DNA of 64,000 nucleotides from Actibacterium naphthalenivorans (GTDB lineage: Bacteria > Pseudomonadota > Alphaproteobacteria > Rhodobacterales > Rhodobacteraceae). The notes under the pieces are model-generated. The model did not search any database, was not told where the DNA came from, and saw nothing but the letters and a program-made list of their open reading frames with translations. Positions 1 to 7,889 of this stretch are shown here, in pieces. A program made the position numbers and the translations under genes. The stretch spans positions 496,001 through 560,000 of the forward strand of contig NZ_JACIEQ010000001.1 of the NCBI RefSeq assembly GCF_014196965.1. The letters run 5' to 3'. Position 1 is the stretch's first letter. Each line of letters starts with the position of its first letter.

Positions 1-209
1 GCGATCTCGCCATAGCCCATCGCCGCCACGCCCACCTCGATTTCCGTCAGCCCGGCCCCGTCCAGCGCCCGCGCGATGGCGCGCTTTTCGTCCAGCGAAA
101 AGGCCACACCGGCGGTCTGCTCGCCATCCCTCAGCGTCGTGTCGCAGAAGGTAACGGGCCCTTTGGGCGTCATGCGGGGAAGCGGGTTGAACGGCATGTC
201 AGCGGTCAT
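1..209 (-). CDS. nifV: NifV homocitrate synthase, N-terminal part (gene runs off the window)
   Basis: Only the first ~69 codons are present; the rest lies left of base 1. NifV condenses acetyl-CoA with 2-oxoglutarate to give homocitrate, the organic ligand of FeMo-co. The visible part contains the motif [17 protein letters not shown], which includes the DTTLRDGEQ signature of the alpha-isopropylmalate/homocitrate synthase family; the TAGVAF continuation is typical of NifV. The ATG at 209 starts 10 bases after the nifS stop, so it is the distal gene of the iscA-nifU-nifS-nifV unit. A later in-frame ATG (codon 5) is an alternative start. Confidence 0.93.
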   Translation of the reverse strand, partial: MTADMPFNPLPRMTPKGPVTFCDTTLRDGEQTAGVAFSLDEKRAIARALDGAGLTEIEVGVAAMGYGEI

Positions 210-219
210 GGCGGGCTCC

Positions 220-1422
220 TCAGGCGTAGGCCGGATCGAAGGTTTGCGGCGCGGCACCATCGCGCGACCAGAACGGCGACATCTCGCGCAGCTGGTCGAT
301 GATCGCGGGCACGGCGTCGAGCACACGGTCGACATCCGCATCCGTGGTTTCGCGGCTGAGCGAAAAGCGGATGGCGCCATGCGCGGCGGTGAAGGGAATC
401 TCCATCGCGCGCAGCACATGGCTGGGCTCGAGCGAGCCCGAGGTGCAGGCCGACCCCGACGAGGCCGCGATGCCCTGCTTGTTCAGCAGCAGCAGGATCG
501 CCTCGCCCTCGATATATTCAAACGCGATGGTCGAGGTGTTGGGCAGCCGGTCATACGGATCGCCGGTGACGAAGCAATGGCCCACCGCCTGCACCAGCCC
601 TTTTTCCAGCCGGTCGCGCAGCGCGGTGATGCGGGCCATGTCGTCGGTCATGGTGGCCATGGTCATTTCGGCGGCCTTGCCCAGCCCGACAATGGCCGGC
701 GCGTTCTCGGTGCCCGCCCGGCGGCCGCGTTCCTGATGGCCGCCGCGCAGCAGCGGGCGGAAACGGGTGCCGCGCCGCACATAGAGCGCGCCCAGCCCCT
801 TGGGCCCGTGGAACTTGTGCGACGACAGCGACAGCATGTCGATCGCGGTGCTTTTCAGATCAATCGGCACCTTGCCGACCGCCTGCACCGCATCGGTGTG
901 AAACAGCGCGCCCGCCTCATGGGCGAGGTCGGCCAGCCCGTCGACCGGAAAGATCGTGCCGGTCTCGTTATTGGCCCACATCAGGCTGACCAGCGCCGTT
1001 TTCGGCCCCAGCGCCGCGCGATAGGCGTCGATGTCCAGCCGCCCCTGCTTGTCTACGGGGATGCGGTGTACGGTCACGCCCTCGTGCTTTTCCAGCCAGT
1101 CGCACAGCGACAGGATGGCCGGATGCTCGACCGTGGAGGTGACGATCTCATTGCGCTCCGGGTTCGCCGCAAGGGCCGAGCGCAGGGCGGTGTTGTTCGA
1201 TTCCGTTCCGCCGGAGGTAAAGATGATCTCGTGGTCGAACTCTGCCCCGATCAGCGCCTGAAGCGATCTGCGCGCCTGGCGCAGCGCGCCGCCCACGTCG
1301 GACCCGAAAGCGTGGATCGACGAGGCGTTGCCGAACTGTTCGGTGAAATAGGGTACCATGGCCTCGACCACCTCGGGGAAGACCCGTGTCGTGGCGTTGT
1401 TGTCCAGATATACCGGTGTCAT
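220..1422 (-). CDS. nifS: Cysteine desulfurase NifS
   Basis: 400 residues, the normal length for NifS. This PLP enzyme takes sulfur from L-cysteine and hands it to NifU for nitrogenase Fe-S clusters. The start [14 protein letters not shown] is a classic NifS/IscS N-terminus. The PLP-lysine motif [10 protein letters not shown] is present, and the catalytic cysteine lies in [16 protein letters not shown]. It sits 14 bases after the nifU stop and 10 bases before nifV, within one transcription unit driven by the sigma-54 promoter upstream of the IscA gene. The gene context, together with sequence, favours NifS over housekeeping IscS. Confidence 0.96.
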   Translation of the reverse strand: MTPVYLDNNATTRVFPEVVEAMVPYFTEQFGNASSIHAFGSDVGGALRQARRSLQALIGAEFDHEIIFTSGGTESNNTALRSALAANPERNEIVTSTVEHPAILSLCDWLEKHEGVTVHRIPVDKQGRLDIDAYRAALGPKTALVSLMWANNETGTIFPVDGLADLAHEAGALFHTDAVQAVGKVPIDLKSTAIDMLSLSSHKFHGPKGLGALYVRRGTRFRPLLRGGHQERGRRAGTENAPAIVGLGKAAEMTMATMTDDMARITALRDRLEKGLVQAVGHCFVTGDPYDRLPNTSTIAFEYIEGEAILLLLNKQGIAASSGSACTSGSLEPSHVLRAMEIPFTAAHGAIRFSLSRETTDADVDRVLDAVPAIIDQLREMSPFWSRDGAAPQTFDPAYA

Positions 1423-1436
1423 TGCTCAGCTCTCCC

Positions 1437-2456
1437 TCAGGTCTTCGCCACAGGCATCACGCGGACCGAACGGCCCAGGGTTTCGGCGATCCGCTTTTGC
1501 AGCCCGCCCAGCGTCTGGTTGGCAAGCTGGCAGCCCGAACAGGCGCCCGTCAGGCTGACCAGAACCAGCCCGCCCTCGAAATCCACCAGTTCCACATCGC
1601 CGCCATCGGCCTTGAAGACGGGGCGCAGCTCTTCGATCACCCTGGCGATGGCGATCGCCTCCTGCGCGGGGGTGCGGCCGGCGGGCGCGGGCGCCTCGGC
1701 AACCGGCGCGGGCGCGGCCAGCGGCGTGATCGCGATCGGCGCGGGGGCCTGGGGCGCGGGCGCGGCGGCGACCGGCGGCATGTCGGGGATGACAAAGCCC
1801 TGCGCCTTTTTCTTTTTCGGCTTCGGCGCGGGGGCGGCGCCGAACACGAACGCCTCTTCGGGCTTCAGCATACCCTCGGCCACCATCGCGGCATTCACGT
1901 CGGCCAGAAGCTCTTCGAGCGGTTCGCGGCAGGAATTGCAGCCGCCGCCGGCCTTGGTGTAATGGGTCACCATCTCGATCGAGGTCAGCTTGTTGGTGCG
2001 CACCGCGCGTTCGATCATGCCTTCGTCCACGGCGAAGCATTTGCAGATCAGCGCGCCCTCTTCGTGATCGTCATCCTCCAGATCCTCGCCGCGCCAGGCG
2101 GCCACGGCGGCCGTCAGCGCCTCCTGACCCATCACCGAGCAATGCATCTTTTCCGGTGGCAGCCCGTCGAGGAATTCGGCGATGTCCTGATTGGTCAGCC
2201 GGCGCGCCTCGTCGATGGTCTTGCCGATGACAAGCTCGGTCAACGCCGAGGACGACGCGATGGCGGAGCCGCAACCGAAGGTCTGGAACTTCGCCTCTTC
2301 GATAACCTCGGTTTCCGGGTTCACCTTCAGCATCAGCTTGAGCGCGTCGCCGCAGGACAGCGAACCGACCTCGCCCACCGCATTGGCATCCGCCAGCGCC
2401 CCGGCGTTGCGCGGATTGAAGAAATGGTCTTTGACCTTCTCGGTATATTCCCACAT
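1437..2456 (-). CDS. nifU: Fe-S cluster scaffold NifU
   Basis: 339 residues with the full three-part NifU architecture. The N-terminal IscU-like domain (about 1-125) has the cysteine motifs [19 protein letters not shown] and CSVMGQEA. The central bacterioferredoxin-associated [2Fe-2S] domain (about 140-190) has ICKCF and GGGCNSC. An alanine/proline-rich linker (about 215-265) is followed by a C-terminal Nfu domain with CSGCQ. It assembles clusters from NifS-derived sulfur and passes them to NifH and the other nitrogenase proteins. It lies 12 bases after the IscA-type gene and 14 bases before nifS. The long Ala/Pro linker is an elaboration not needed for cluster binding. Confidence 0.96.
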   Translation of the reverse strand: MWEYTEKVKDHFFNPRNAGALADANAVGEVGSLSCGDALKLMLKVNPETEVIEEAKFQTFGCGSAIASSSALTELVIGKTIDEARRLTNQDIAEFLDGLPPEKMHCSVMGQEALTAAVAAWRGEDLEDDDHEEGALICKCFAVDEGMIERAVRTNKLTSIEMVTHYTKAGGGCNSCREPLEELLADVNAAMVAEGMLKPEEAFVFGAAPAPKPKKKKAQGFVIPDMPPVAAAPAPQAPAPIAITPLAAPAPVAEAPAPAGRTPAQEAIAIARVIEELRPVFKADGGDVELVDFEGGLVLVSLTGACSGCQLANQTLGGLQKRIAETLGRSVRVMPVAKT

Positions 2457-2468
2457 GGCCCGCGCTCC

Positions 2469-2789
2469 CTAGCAGAAGGATTTGCCGCAGCCGCAGCTGC
2501 TGCTGGCATTGGGGTTGTTGAACACAAAGCCGGACCCTTCGAGCCCCGACACGAAATCGATCGTCGTGCCTTCCAGATGCGGCTGGCTTTCGGGATCGAT
2601 CAGCACGGTCACGCCCTCGGCCTCGATCACCGCATCATCTTCGGCGCGGGTCAGTTCCAGCGCCATGCCATATTGCAGCCCGGCGCAGCCGCCCCCCTGG
2701 ACCATGATCCGCAGGCCCGCGACGGGCTGTCCGGCGCCGTCGATGGCGGTTTTGATGGCCGTTCGGGCGGTTTCGGTAAGTTCGAGCAT
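2469..2789 (-). CDS. Nif-specific A-type Fe-S carrier (IscA/HesB family)
   Basis: 106 residues, typical for the family. The three conserved cysteines are present: one in GGGCAGLQYG and the terminal pair in CGCGKSFC. The protein starts MLELTETA and ends with the conserved VFNNPNA-type loop before the cysteines. A-type proteins carry [4Fe-4S] clusters or iron from NifU to apo-targets. It is the first gene of iscA-nifU-nifS-nifV and has a sigma-54 promoter 43 bases upstream. In nif clusters this gene is usually called nifIscA or iscN. Confidence 0.92.
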   Translation of the reverse strand: MLELTETARTAIKTAIDGAGQPVAGLRIMVQGGGCAGLQYGMALELTRAEDDAVIEAEGVTVLIDPESQPHLEGTTIDFVSGLEGSGFVFNNPNASSSCGCGKSFC

Positions 2790-2831
2790 GTGATCTCTCC
2801 TGTCTGAGCAATGTCGTTTGACAAAAGAGAA

Positions 2832-2846
2832 GCAAGCCGCGTGCCA
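2832..2846 (-). promoter_or_regulatory. Sigma-54 promoter of iscA-nifUSV
   Basis: On the minus strand the sequence is TGGCAC-GCGGC-TTGC, an exact match to the -24/-12 consensus with correct spacing. It ends 43 bases before the ATG of the IscA-type gene. I found no TGT-N10-ACA NifA site in the ~150 bases upstream, unlike at nifH and nifB. The nearest symmetric element is ATTGT-G-ACAAT at 2909-2919. Confidence 0.9.
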
Positions 2847-2952
2847 AGACGGAAATTAACGCATTTTCAATGAGTTGGAATGGAACATGGGAGAAGCGCG
2901 GTGAGGGGATTGTGACAATGACAGATTCGCGACAAGCGGCGATTGTCGGATG

Positions 2953-3504
2953 TCAGGCGCCGTCGGGCGCGAAACATTCGGCCTTTTCGGGGCAGTCGTC
3001 GCAGCTGGGCGACAGGCACAGGGCGAACTCGCTGTCGGAACAGATCTGGCGATAGAAGAACTTCTTCCAGCGCATGTTCCGGCTGTTGGCCTCGGCCAGC
3101 CGGGGAAAGTGGCGGGCCATGAGATGGCCCAGCGCGCGGCGGTCGGGCAGGCCCAGATCCTCCCACAGGTGGCTGCCTTCCATCGCGCGCCGGGCCAGGA
3201 TCTGCGCCAGCCACCGGCTTTCCTCGGACCCGTCGCCGCCGCGCCAGATCAGCAACAGCGCGATCGCCTCCTGATCGGCGGCGGGTGCGGGCGCGGGCAC
3301 CGAAAGATCGGGCAGCGCCATGCCGGAAAACCATTTGGCGCAGAGCCGTTCCAGCGCTTCGGGCCCCAGCCCCAGAAGCGCGCTCAACGGCCCGCGCCCG
3401 GCCGCGTGTTCGGCCAGGGCATGATCGATGATACAGGCGAAGTCCGACTGAACCAGCGCGTTGGCACAGGCCCCCGAGGCGGCGGCTTCAGTCGGCGACA
3501 GCAT
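2953..3504 (-). CDS. nifQ: NifQ, molybdenum donor for FeMo-co
   Basis: About 183 residues from the ATG at 3504. The C-terminus holds the NifQ signature C-x4-C-x2-C-x5-C (CLSPSCDDCPEKAEC) preceded by an aromatic, basic stretch (RWKKFFYRQIC). NifQ carries a Mo-Fe-S cluster and supplies molybdenum for cofactor synthesis on NifEN. The reading frame is open further upstream to 3561, but a start there would overlap fdxB by 74 bases; the ATG at 3504 overlaps it by 17. It is the last gene of the nifE-to-nifQ run. Confidence 0.92.
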   Translation of the reverse strand: MLSPTEAAASGACANALVQSDFACIIDHALAEHAAGRGPLSALLGLGPEALERLCAKWFSGMALPDLSVPAPAPAADQEAIALLLIWRGGDGSEESRWLAQILARRAMEGSHLWEDLGLPDRRALGHLMARHFPRLAEANSRNMRWKKFFYRQICSDSEFALCLSPSCDDCPEKAECFAPDGA

Positions 3505-3784
3505 GGGTCTGGCAGTTCGTCGGGCAGACCCGGAAACAGGCGCCGCAGCCGATGCAGGCATCCGGGTTCACAAGGGCCATCACGTTGCGCTCGATGTCAT
3601 CCTCGTATTCCTCGTCATCAAGGTCGACGATTTCGTCTTCGTCGGTGACCCCTTTCAGCGTCATCACCTCGCGCCCGCAAACCTTGTAGCAGCGGCCGCA
3701 GCCGATGCAGGTTTCGGCATTGATCGCGACCAGAAACTCCGGCGTGTATTCAGTGCCGCCGCGGGTGAAGGCTGTGATCGGCAT
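3488..3784 (-). CDS. fdxB: Nif-associated ferredoxin III, 2[4Fe-4S]
   Basis: 98 residues. Two cluster-binding motifs are visible: CIGCGRCYKVCGREVM near residues 26-41 and CIGCGACFRVCPTNC near 77-91, separated by a long acidic insert (DEDEIVDLDDEEYEDD). This arrangement, with the acidic spacer, is that of the FdxB/ferredoxin III family found in nif clusters. A role in electron supply to nitrogenase or in cofactor assembly is inferred from family and context. It is followed by nifQ with a short overlap and preceded by the DUF683 gene with an 18-base gap. Confidence 0.92.
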   Translation of the reverse strand: MPITAFTRGGTEYTPEFLVAINAETCIGCGRCYKVCGREVMTLKGVTDEDEIVDLDDEEYEDDIERNVMALVNPDACIGCGACFRVCPTNCQTHAVAD

Positions 3785-3802
3785 CGGCTGGTCCTTTCCG
3801 TG

Positions 3803-4006
3803 TCAGGCAGAGGCTTTCTCTGCCTGTCTCAAAGCTTTGCGCGCTTCGGCGAGTTGCCTGAACACGTCATACGTGGCCTCGGCCACTTCGGGGATCTTCT
3901 GCCAGTCGGTCGGCAGCTCCTCGCTCAGGTCATGCAGGTTCATCTTGGCGTCCGTGGCCCGCATCGACAGGCGTTTGACGTTCTTCCGCAGTTCTTCGAT
4001 CTCCAT
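3803..4006 (-). CDS. Small nif-associated protein, DUF683 (CCE_0567-like)
   Basis: 67 residues, predicted to be almost entirely helical. It starts MEIEELRKNVKRL and contains the family core MRATDAKMNLHDLSEELP followed by W-x-I-x-E-V-A. Members of this family are found almost only in nif clusters next to nifX and the DUF269 gene. The biochemical role is not established; helical dimers that bind metal have been described for a homologue. Here it sits between the DUF269 gene (14-base gap) and fdxB. Confidence 0.88.
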   Translation of the reverse strand: MEIEELRKNVKRLSMRATDAKMNLHDLSEELPTDWQKIPEVAEATYDVFRQLAEARKALRQAEKASA

Positions 4007-4020
4007 TCTGCCCTCCTGCC

Positions 4021-4494
4021 TCAGCCCTTCGCCGCGTCGGGGTATTTCGCGATGGTTTGGGCGGCATCCGCTGTCAGCTTTTCGCCCGCCTCGCCCAGCT
4101 TGGCATAGGTTTCAAAGCCGAAGCGGTGAATGTCGCGCAGGTGCTTGGACAGCACCACCAGCTTGCCCGCGATCAGCACGATGCGGCCAAAGCCCTCGTG
4201 GCTCATCTTGCTCATCTGGCTGGCCATGCAGCCGGTCTGCTTTTCGATCATCAGGCCGATCGCGTCATAGAACTTCTCGACCCGCCACATCACGTCGGGA
4301 TCAGGGTCGCCGATGATCGGGATCTCGCGCCGCTCTTCCCTGGTCACGATGAAATCGGCCAGGATCTGGGCATCGCTCTTTTCGTCCCAGGTGCCATAGC
4401 TGTCTTCGGCGCGGATCACGGCGGCGAGCTGTTTCAGGAACGGGCTGTCGGTCATCTCGCCGCCACGGGGGGCGGTGTCTGTCATGGTGGTCAT
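4021..4494 (-). CDS. NifX-associated protein, DUF269
   Basis: 157 residues. The sequence FLKQLAAVIRAEDSYGTW and the downstream segment RVEKFYDAIGLMIEKQTG match the nif-associated DUF269 family, which normally lies directly after nifX. The start codon overlaps or abuts the nifX stop (both share base 4494), so translation is probably coupled. A later internal Met (about residue 14, before TDSPFLK) is an alternative start that would remove a variable leader. Its function in cofactor maturation is inferred from its invariable position. Confidence 0.88.
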   Translation of the reverse strand: MTTMTDTAPRGGEMTDSPFLKQLAAVIRAEDSYGTWDEKSDAQILADFIVTREERREIPIIGDPDPDVMWRVEKFYDAIGLMIEKQTGCMASQMSKMSHEGFGRIVLIAGKLVVLSKHLRDIHRFGFETYAKLGEAGEKLTADAAQTIAKYPDAAKG

Positions 4495-4976
4495 CAGACC
4501 AACTCCTCTTCATCGTCCATGAAACTTGCGGGCGTGGCCGGGCGGCCCAGGATCTTGCGCAGGAAGGGCGGCGGGGTGCCGTTCAGCATCACCTGCACCT
4601 GTTCCAGAACCTCCTGAATGGTCTCGGGGTCCTTCCGCTTGATCGGATGAATGCCGGCCTTCACCACCTTGGCGGCCGACGGGCCGCCGATGGCCAGCGC
4701 GAACAAAAGCGCGCAGCCCTTCAGCGCCTCGACCTTGGGGGTGATCTTGTCGTCGATATCGTCATGCTTGCCCGACTGGCCGGTGACATCGTCAAAGGCC
4801 ACGGCCTCGACAAACCACGCGCTTTCGGGGGTGACATCATAGATCGCGAATTTGCGGGCCGATCCGAAATGCGCGTTCAGATGCTCCATGTTATTGGTCG
4901 CAATCGCGACGCGCAGGGGCTTTTCCCCGGTTTCGGCCGGGGCCTCGGCCTCAATGAGACGCAGTCGGCGGGACAT
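4494..4976 (-). CDS. nifX: NifX, FeMo-co precursor carrier
   Basis: 160 residues from the ATG at 4976. The NifX/NafY/NifB-C fold is recognisable from LRVAIATNNMEHLNAHFGSARKFAIYDV and the later GCALLFALAIGGPSAAKVVKAGIHPIK. NifX binds NifB-co and VK-cluster during transfer to NifEN. Upstream of 4976 the open frame overlaps nifN deeply and looks unrelated to the family, so the start is placed at MSRRLRLIEA. It overlaps the 3' end of nifN by 26 bases and is coupled to the DUF269 gene. Confidence 0.93.
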   Translation of the reverse strand: MSRRLRLIEAEAPAETGEKPLRVAIATNNMEHLNAHFGSARKFAIYDVTPESAWFVEAVAFDDVTGQSGKHDDIDDKITPKVEALKGCALLFALAIGGPSAAKVVKAGIHPIKRKDPETIQEVLEQVQVMLNGTPPPFLRKILGRPATPASFMDDEEELV

Positions 4977-6342
4977 GTTCGAACTCCTCGCTGATGGGGG
5001 CGGCGCCGAAATCCTCGGGGCGCGCGCGGTGATGTTGGGCCTGAACGGCATTGGCGGTTTCGTAGAGAAAGGCCCGCGTGCCGCGATAGCCGACGCGGCA
5101 GATATCCTGCGCGCCCAGCCTGTCGAAGATCGGAAAGCCGGCACGGATCAAGGGCAGGTGCAGGGCATGGGCGGCATGGCGGCCATGGGCGTTGGTGATC
5201 AGCATCTGCGCCCCCGCCTCTTTCGCCGCGCGTTCCAGATCGCCCAGATCACCCAGGATCACGGTTTCGGCCGGAACGCGCTCGACGATGCCGTTGGTGT
5301 TGGAGGTGGTCACCGCCGTCACCACCTCGGCGCCCAGCCCGGCGAGCGTGCTGGACAGGGCGAACAGAAGGTCGGGATCGGCACCGACGGCAAGCTTCAG
5401 CCCGCCGATATGGAAATGCGCATCCAGCGAGGCATCCAGAAGCCGCGACCGATCGCGCTTGATGCTGGGCGGGGCGTCATCGACGCCGGACAGGCCCATC
5501 AACGTGCGCACGAAGGCATCCACCGGCTTCAGCCCGGTCAGCGACTGGAACACGCGGTAGGGCACGCAGGCGCGTTCCTCGATCAGCCGGGCGGCCGGGC
5601 GCATGCTTTCGCCCACCGCCAGGGTAAACGCGCTGTGCGCCACCTTCTCGATATCGGCCAGCGCGGTGCCGCCCAGCGACGTGCCCGCCCAGCTTTCCGA
5701 CACATGCCCGTCGAGCGAGGTGGAGATATCGGGCAGCACGATCGGCGTCAGGCCGAAGGCGCGGATCATCCGCACCATCTCTTCGATCTCGGCCGGGGTG
5801 GCATGGCTGCCCACCAGCAGGTTGACCTGCCGCAGCTCGGGCGAATGCCAGACCGGATCAACCTCGGGCACCAGTGCGTCGATGATGGCCTCGACCGCCC
5901 TGGCCCAGCCATCCTCCAGCCCGCCGGCGAAATCGGGGGTCGAGGCATAGACGATCCTGGTATCCGCGAAATCGGCGCGCCGGGCGATGATCTCCCTTAG
6001 CTCTCCCGGAACATCCTCGCCGCGGGTCTCGGTCAGCGCGGTCGAGGCGATGCCGATGAATTTCGGCGCTGACTTCTTGCGCAGGTTCTCGATCGCCTCT
6101 TCGATCTGATCAGCCCCGCCGAGGATGGTGGACACCTCGTTCATCGCCGTGGTCTGCAGCGGCACCGCCTCTTTGAAATGGCGCACCAGATGCACCATCG
6201 CGAAGGCGGTGCAGCCCTGCGAGCCGTGGAACAGCGGTATCGCCCCCTCGATGCCCAGATAGGCCAGCGCGGCGCCGAGCGGGGCGCTGGATTTCAGCGG
6301 GTTGGTCGACAGCGCGCGGCGGGGATGAACAAGCTTGGCCAT
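4951..6342 (-). CDS. nifN: NifN, FeMo-co assembly scaffold beta subunit
   Basis: 463 residues from the ATG at 6342, one base after the nifE stop. NifN pairs with NifE as the scaffold on which the NifB-derived cluster gains molybdenum and homocitrate. Visible features are the N-terminal NPLKSSAPLGAALAYLGIEGAIPLFHGSQGC (given here as family hallmark, with the cluster cysteine in HGSQGC) and the conserved ITNAHGRHAA and PIFDRLGA segments towards the C-terminus. The frame is open to 6369 but that would overlap nifE; the MAKLVHPRRAL start fits the family. Confidence 0.95.
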   Translation of the reverse strand: MAKLVHPRRALSTNPLKSSAPLGAALAYLGIEGAIPLFHGSQGCTAFAMVHLVRHFKEAVPLQTTAMNEVSTILGGADQIEEAIENLRKKSAPKFIGIASTALTETRGEDVPGELREIIARRADFADTRIVYASTPDFAGGLEDGWARAVEAIIDALVPEVDPVWHSPELRQVNLLVGSHATPAEIEEMVRMIRAFGLTPIVLPDISTSLDGHVSESWAGTSLGGTALADIEKVAHSAFTLAVGESMRPAARLIEERACVPYRVFQSLTGLKPVDAFVRTLMGLSGVDDAPPSIKRDRSRLLDASLDAHFHIGGLKLAVGADPDLLFALSSTLAGLGAEVVTAVTTSNTNGIVERVPAETVILGDLGDLERAAKEAGAQMLITNAHGRHAAHALHLPLIRAGFPIFDRLGAQDICRVGYRGTRAFLYETANAVQAQHHRARPEDFGAAPISEEFEHVPPTASH

Positions 6343-6343
6343 G

Positions 6344-7822
6344 TCAGCAATCCTCGAAGTCGACGGCATCGTTCGACACGCCCGAAACCGGGCAGGTGCC
6401 GCGCAGCTCGGGCATCACGCGCACCGGGCCGGTGTCTTCCTCCCAGGGCGCGGGCGCGCGCAGATCGGCCCACATCGGGTTGTTCACCGCGCGGTCGATG
6501 GCGCGGACCATATCGACCATCCCCATATAGCCGGCATAGGGCTCGTGCTTTTCCTGGTTCACATCGACCCAGGGCATTTTCGCCTTCAGCGCCACGAATT
6601 GCGACCGCCCGCCCGACATCAGCACATCGGCCTCGGCATCCTTCAGCAGGCGGTACATTTCCTTGGGCGCCATGTTTTCGAACATGTGCTTGTCATCGCC
6701 CATGATCTCTTTCACGCGGTCCTTGTCATCGTCGGTGGCCTTGCGGACCGAGGTGCCGATCACCTCCATCCCCAGTTCCTGAAGCGCCGACACGACAGAC
6801 CAGCTTTTGTGCCCGCCGGTGTAAAGCAGCACCCGGCGGCCTTCGACCCTGGGGCGAAGCGTTTCCAGCTCGGCCCAGATCTTCGCCTCTTCTTCGGCGA
6901 TCAGCGCCTCGCACCGTTCCAGCAGATCGGGGTCGGCGCCGCGTTCGACAAGCATCCGGCACAGCGTGCGGATCGCGTCGGACGTGTCGGAAATGCCGTA
7001 GAAGGAACCTTCGAAGAACGGGATGCCGTAGCGTTCCTCCAGCTTGCGGGCGAGCGTGATCAGCGCCTTGGAGCAGACCAGCATCGTGACCCTGGCCCGG
7101 TGCGCCATCGCCACCTGCCGGTAGCGCGCATCGCCGGTGATCGAGCCGAGGATACGGATGCCAAGCCTGTCGAGCAGCGGCTTGACCTGCCACAGCTCGC
7201 CCGACAGGTTGTAATCGCCCACGATGTTCACATCGTAAGGCGTGCATTCCTCCGGCTCGATCGTGCCGATCACGTGATCCAGCAACGCCTCGCCGGCCAG
7301 CTTGTTGCCAAGGTTCTTGGAGCCCACATAGCCCGGCGCGTTGACGGGGATGCAGGGCGTGCCGAATTTCTCTGCCGCCGCCTTGCAGACCGCATCGATA
7401 TCGTCACCGATCAGCGCGGGCACGCAGGTGGAATAAACGAAGACCGCGGGCGGGGCGTGGGCCTCTATCACCTCGCGGATGGCACGGAAGAGCTTTTTCT
7501 CGCCATGGCCCATGACGATATCAAGCTCGGTCATGTCGGTGGTGAAACCGGTGCGGTAAAGCTGCGAGCCCGAGGAAGAGGCGCCGCGATTGTCCCAGCC
7601 ATTGCCCTCGCAGGCCAGCGGCGCGTGGACGAGATGGGCGACATCGACGATGGGCTGCAGCGCGATCTTGGCGCCGTCGAAAGCGCAGCCGCCAGCCGCC
7701 GCACCCGGCGTCAGGGGCTTGGCGCAGCCCTTCTTGCGTTGCTGTTCGGATTTGTTGACGTTCTGCCCGCAGGCCGGTTCGTCGAACACATCCTGAATTT
7801 TCTGCTTCAGCGCGTCGCCCAT
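6344..7822 (-). CDS. nifE: NifE, FeMo-co assembly scaffold alpha subunit
   Basis: 492 residues from the ATG at 7822 (MGDALKQKIQDVFDEPAC). NifE and NifN form the tetramer that completes FeMo-co before it is given to NifDK. The family motifs are clear: GCAFDGAKIAL, a cluster cysteine in VYSTCVPALIGDD, NIVGDYNLSGELWQ, and the metal-site region near the C-terminus. The upstream in-frame codon at 7855 would start inside the stem-loop that separates nifK from nifE, so it was rejected. It follows nifK after 67 bases and is directly followed by nifN. Confidence 0.96.
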   Translation of the reverse strand: MGDALKQKIQDVFDEPACGQNVNKSEQQRKKGCAKPLTPGAAAGGCAFDGAKIALQPIVDVAHLVHAPLACEGNGWDNRGASSSGSQLYRTGFTTDMTELDIVMGHGEKKLFRAIREVIEAHAPPAVFVYSTCVPALIGDDIDAVCKAAAEKFGTPCIPVNAPGYVGSKNLGNKLAGEALLDHVIGTIEPEECTPYDVNIVGDYNLSGELWQVKPLLDRLGIRILGSITGDARYRQVAMAHRARVTMLVCSKALITLARKLEERYGIPFFEGSFYGISDTSDAIRTLCRMLVERGADPDLLERCEALIAEEEAKIWAELETLRPRVEGRRVLLYTGGHKSWSVVSALQELGMEVIGTSVRKATDDDKDRVKEIMGDDKHMFENMAPKEMYRLLKDAEADVLMSGGRSQFVALKAKMPWVDVNQEKHEPYAGYMGMVDMVRAIDRAVNNPMWADLRAPAPWEEDTGPVRVMPELRGTCPVSGVSNDAVDFEDC

Positions 7823-7856
7823 TCCGCTCACCCCGTGATGCGTTTCGATGTGCAAA

Positions 7857-7883
7857 GGCGGCCCCGGGCGATCCGGGGCCGCC
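7857..7883 (-). other. Stem-loop between nifK and nifE
   Basis: A perfect 11-base-pair stem (GGCGGCCCCGG / CCGGGGCCGCC) with a 5-base loop lies in the 67-base gap between nifK and nifE. On the transcribed strand it is followed by TTTGC, not a long T-run, so it is more likely a partial terminator or an mRNA-stabilising 3' structure than a full stop. Confidence 0.8.
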
Positions 7884-7889
7884 GAACCC

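Noticed and set aside
76-2807. Long plus-strand frames opposite nifS, nifU and the IscA gene
   Set aside because: Arg/Gly/His-rich antisense translations; the minus strand genes are all recognised Nif proteins.
2910-2930. Possible NifA site TGTGACAATGACA
   Set aside because: The TGT and ACA parts are 7 bases apart instead of 10 (or 18 with the next ACA), so it does not meet the consensus.
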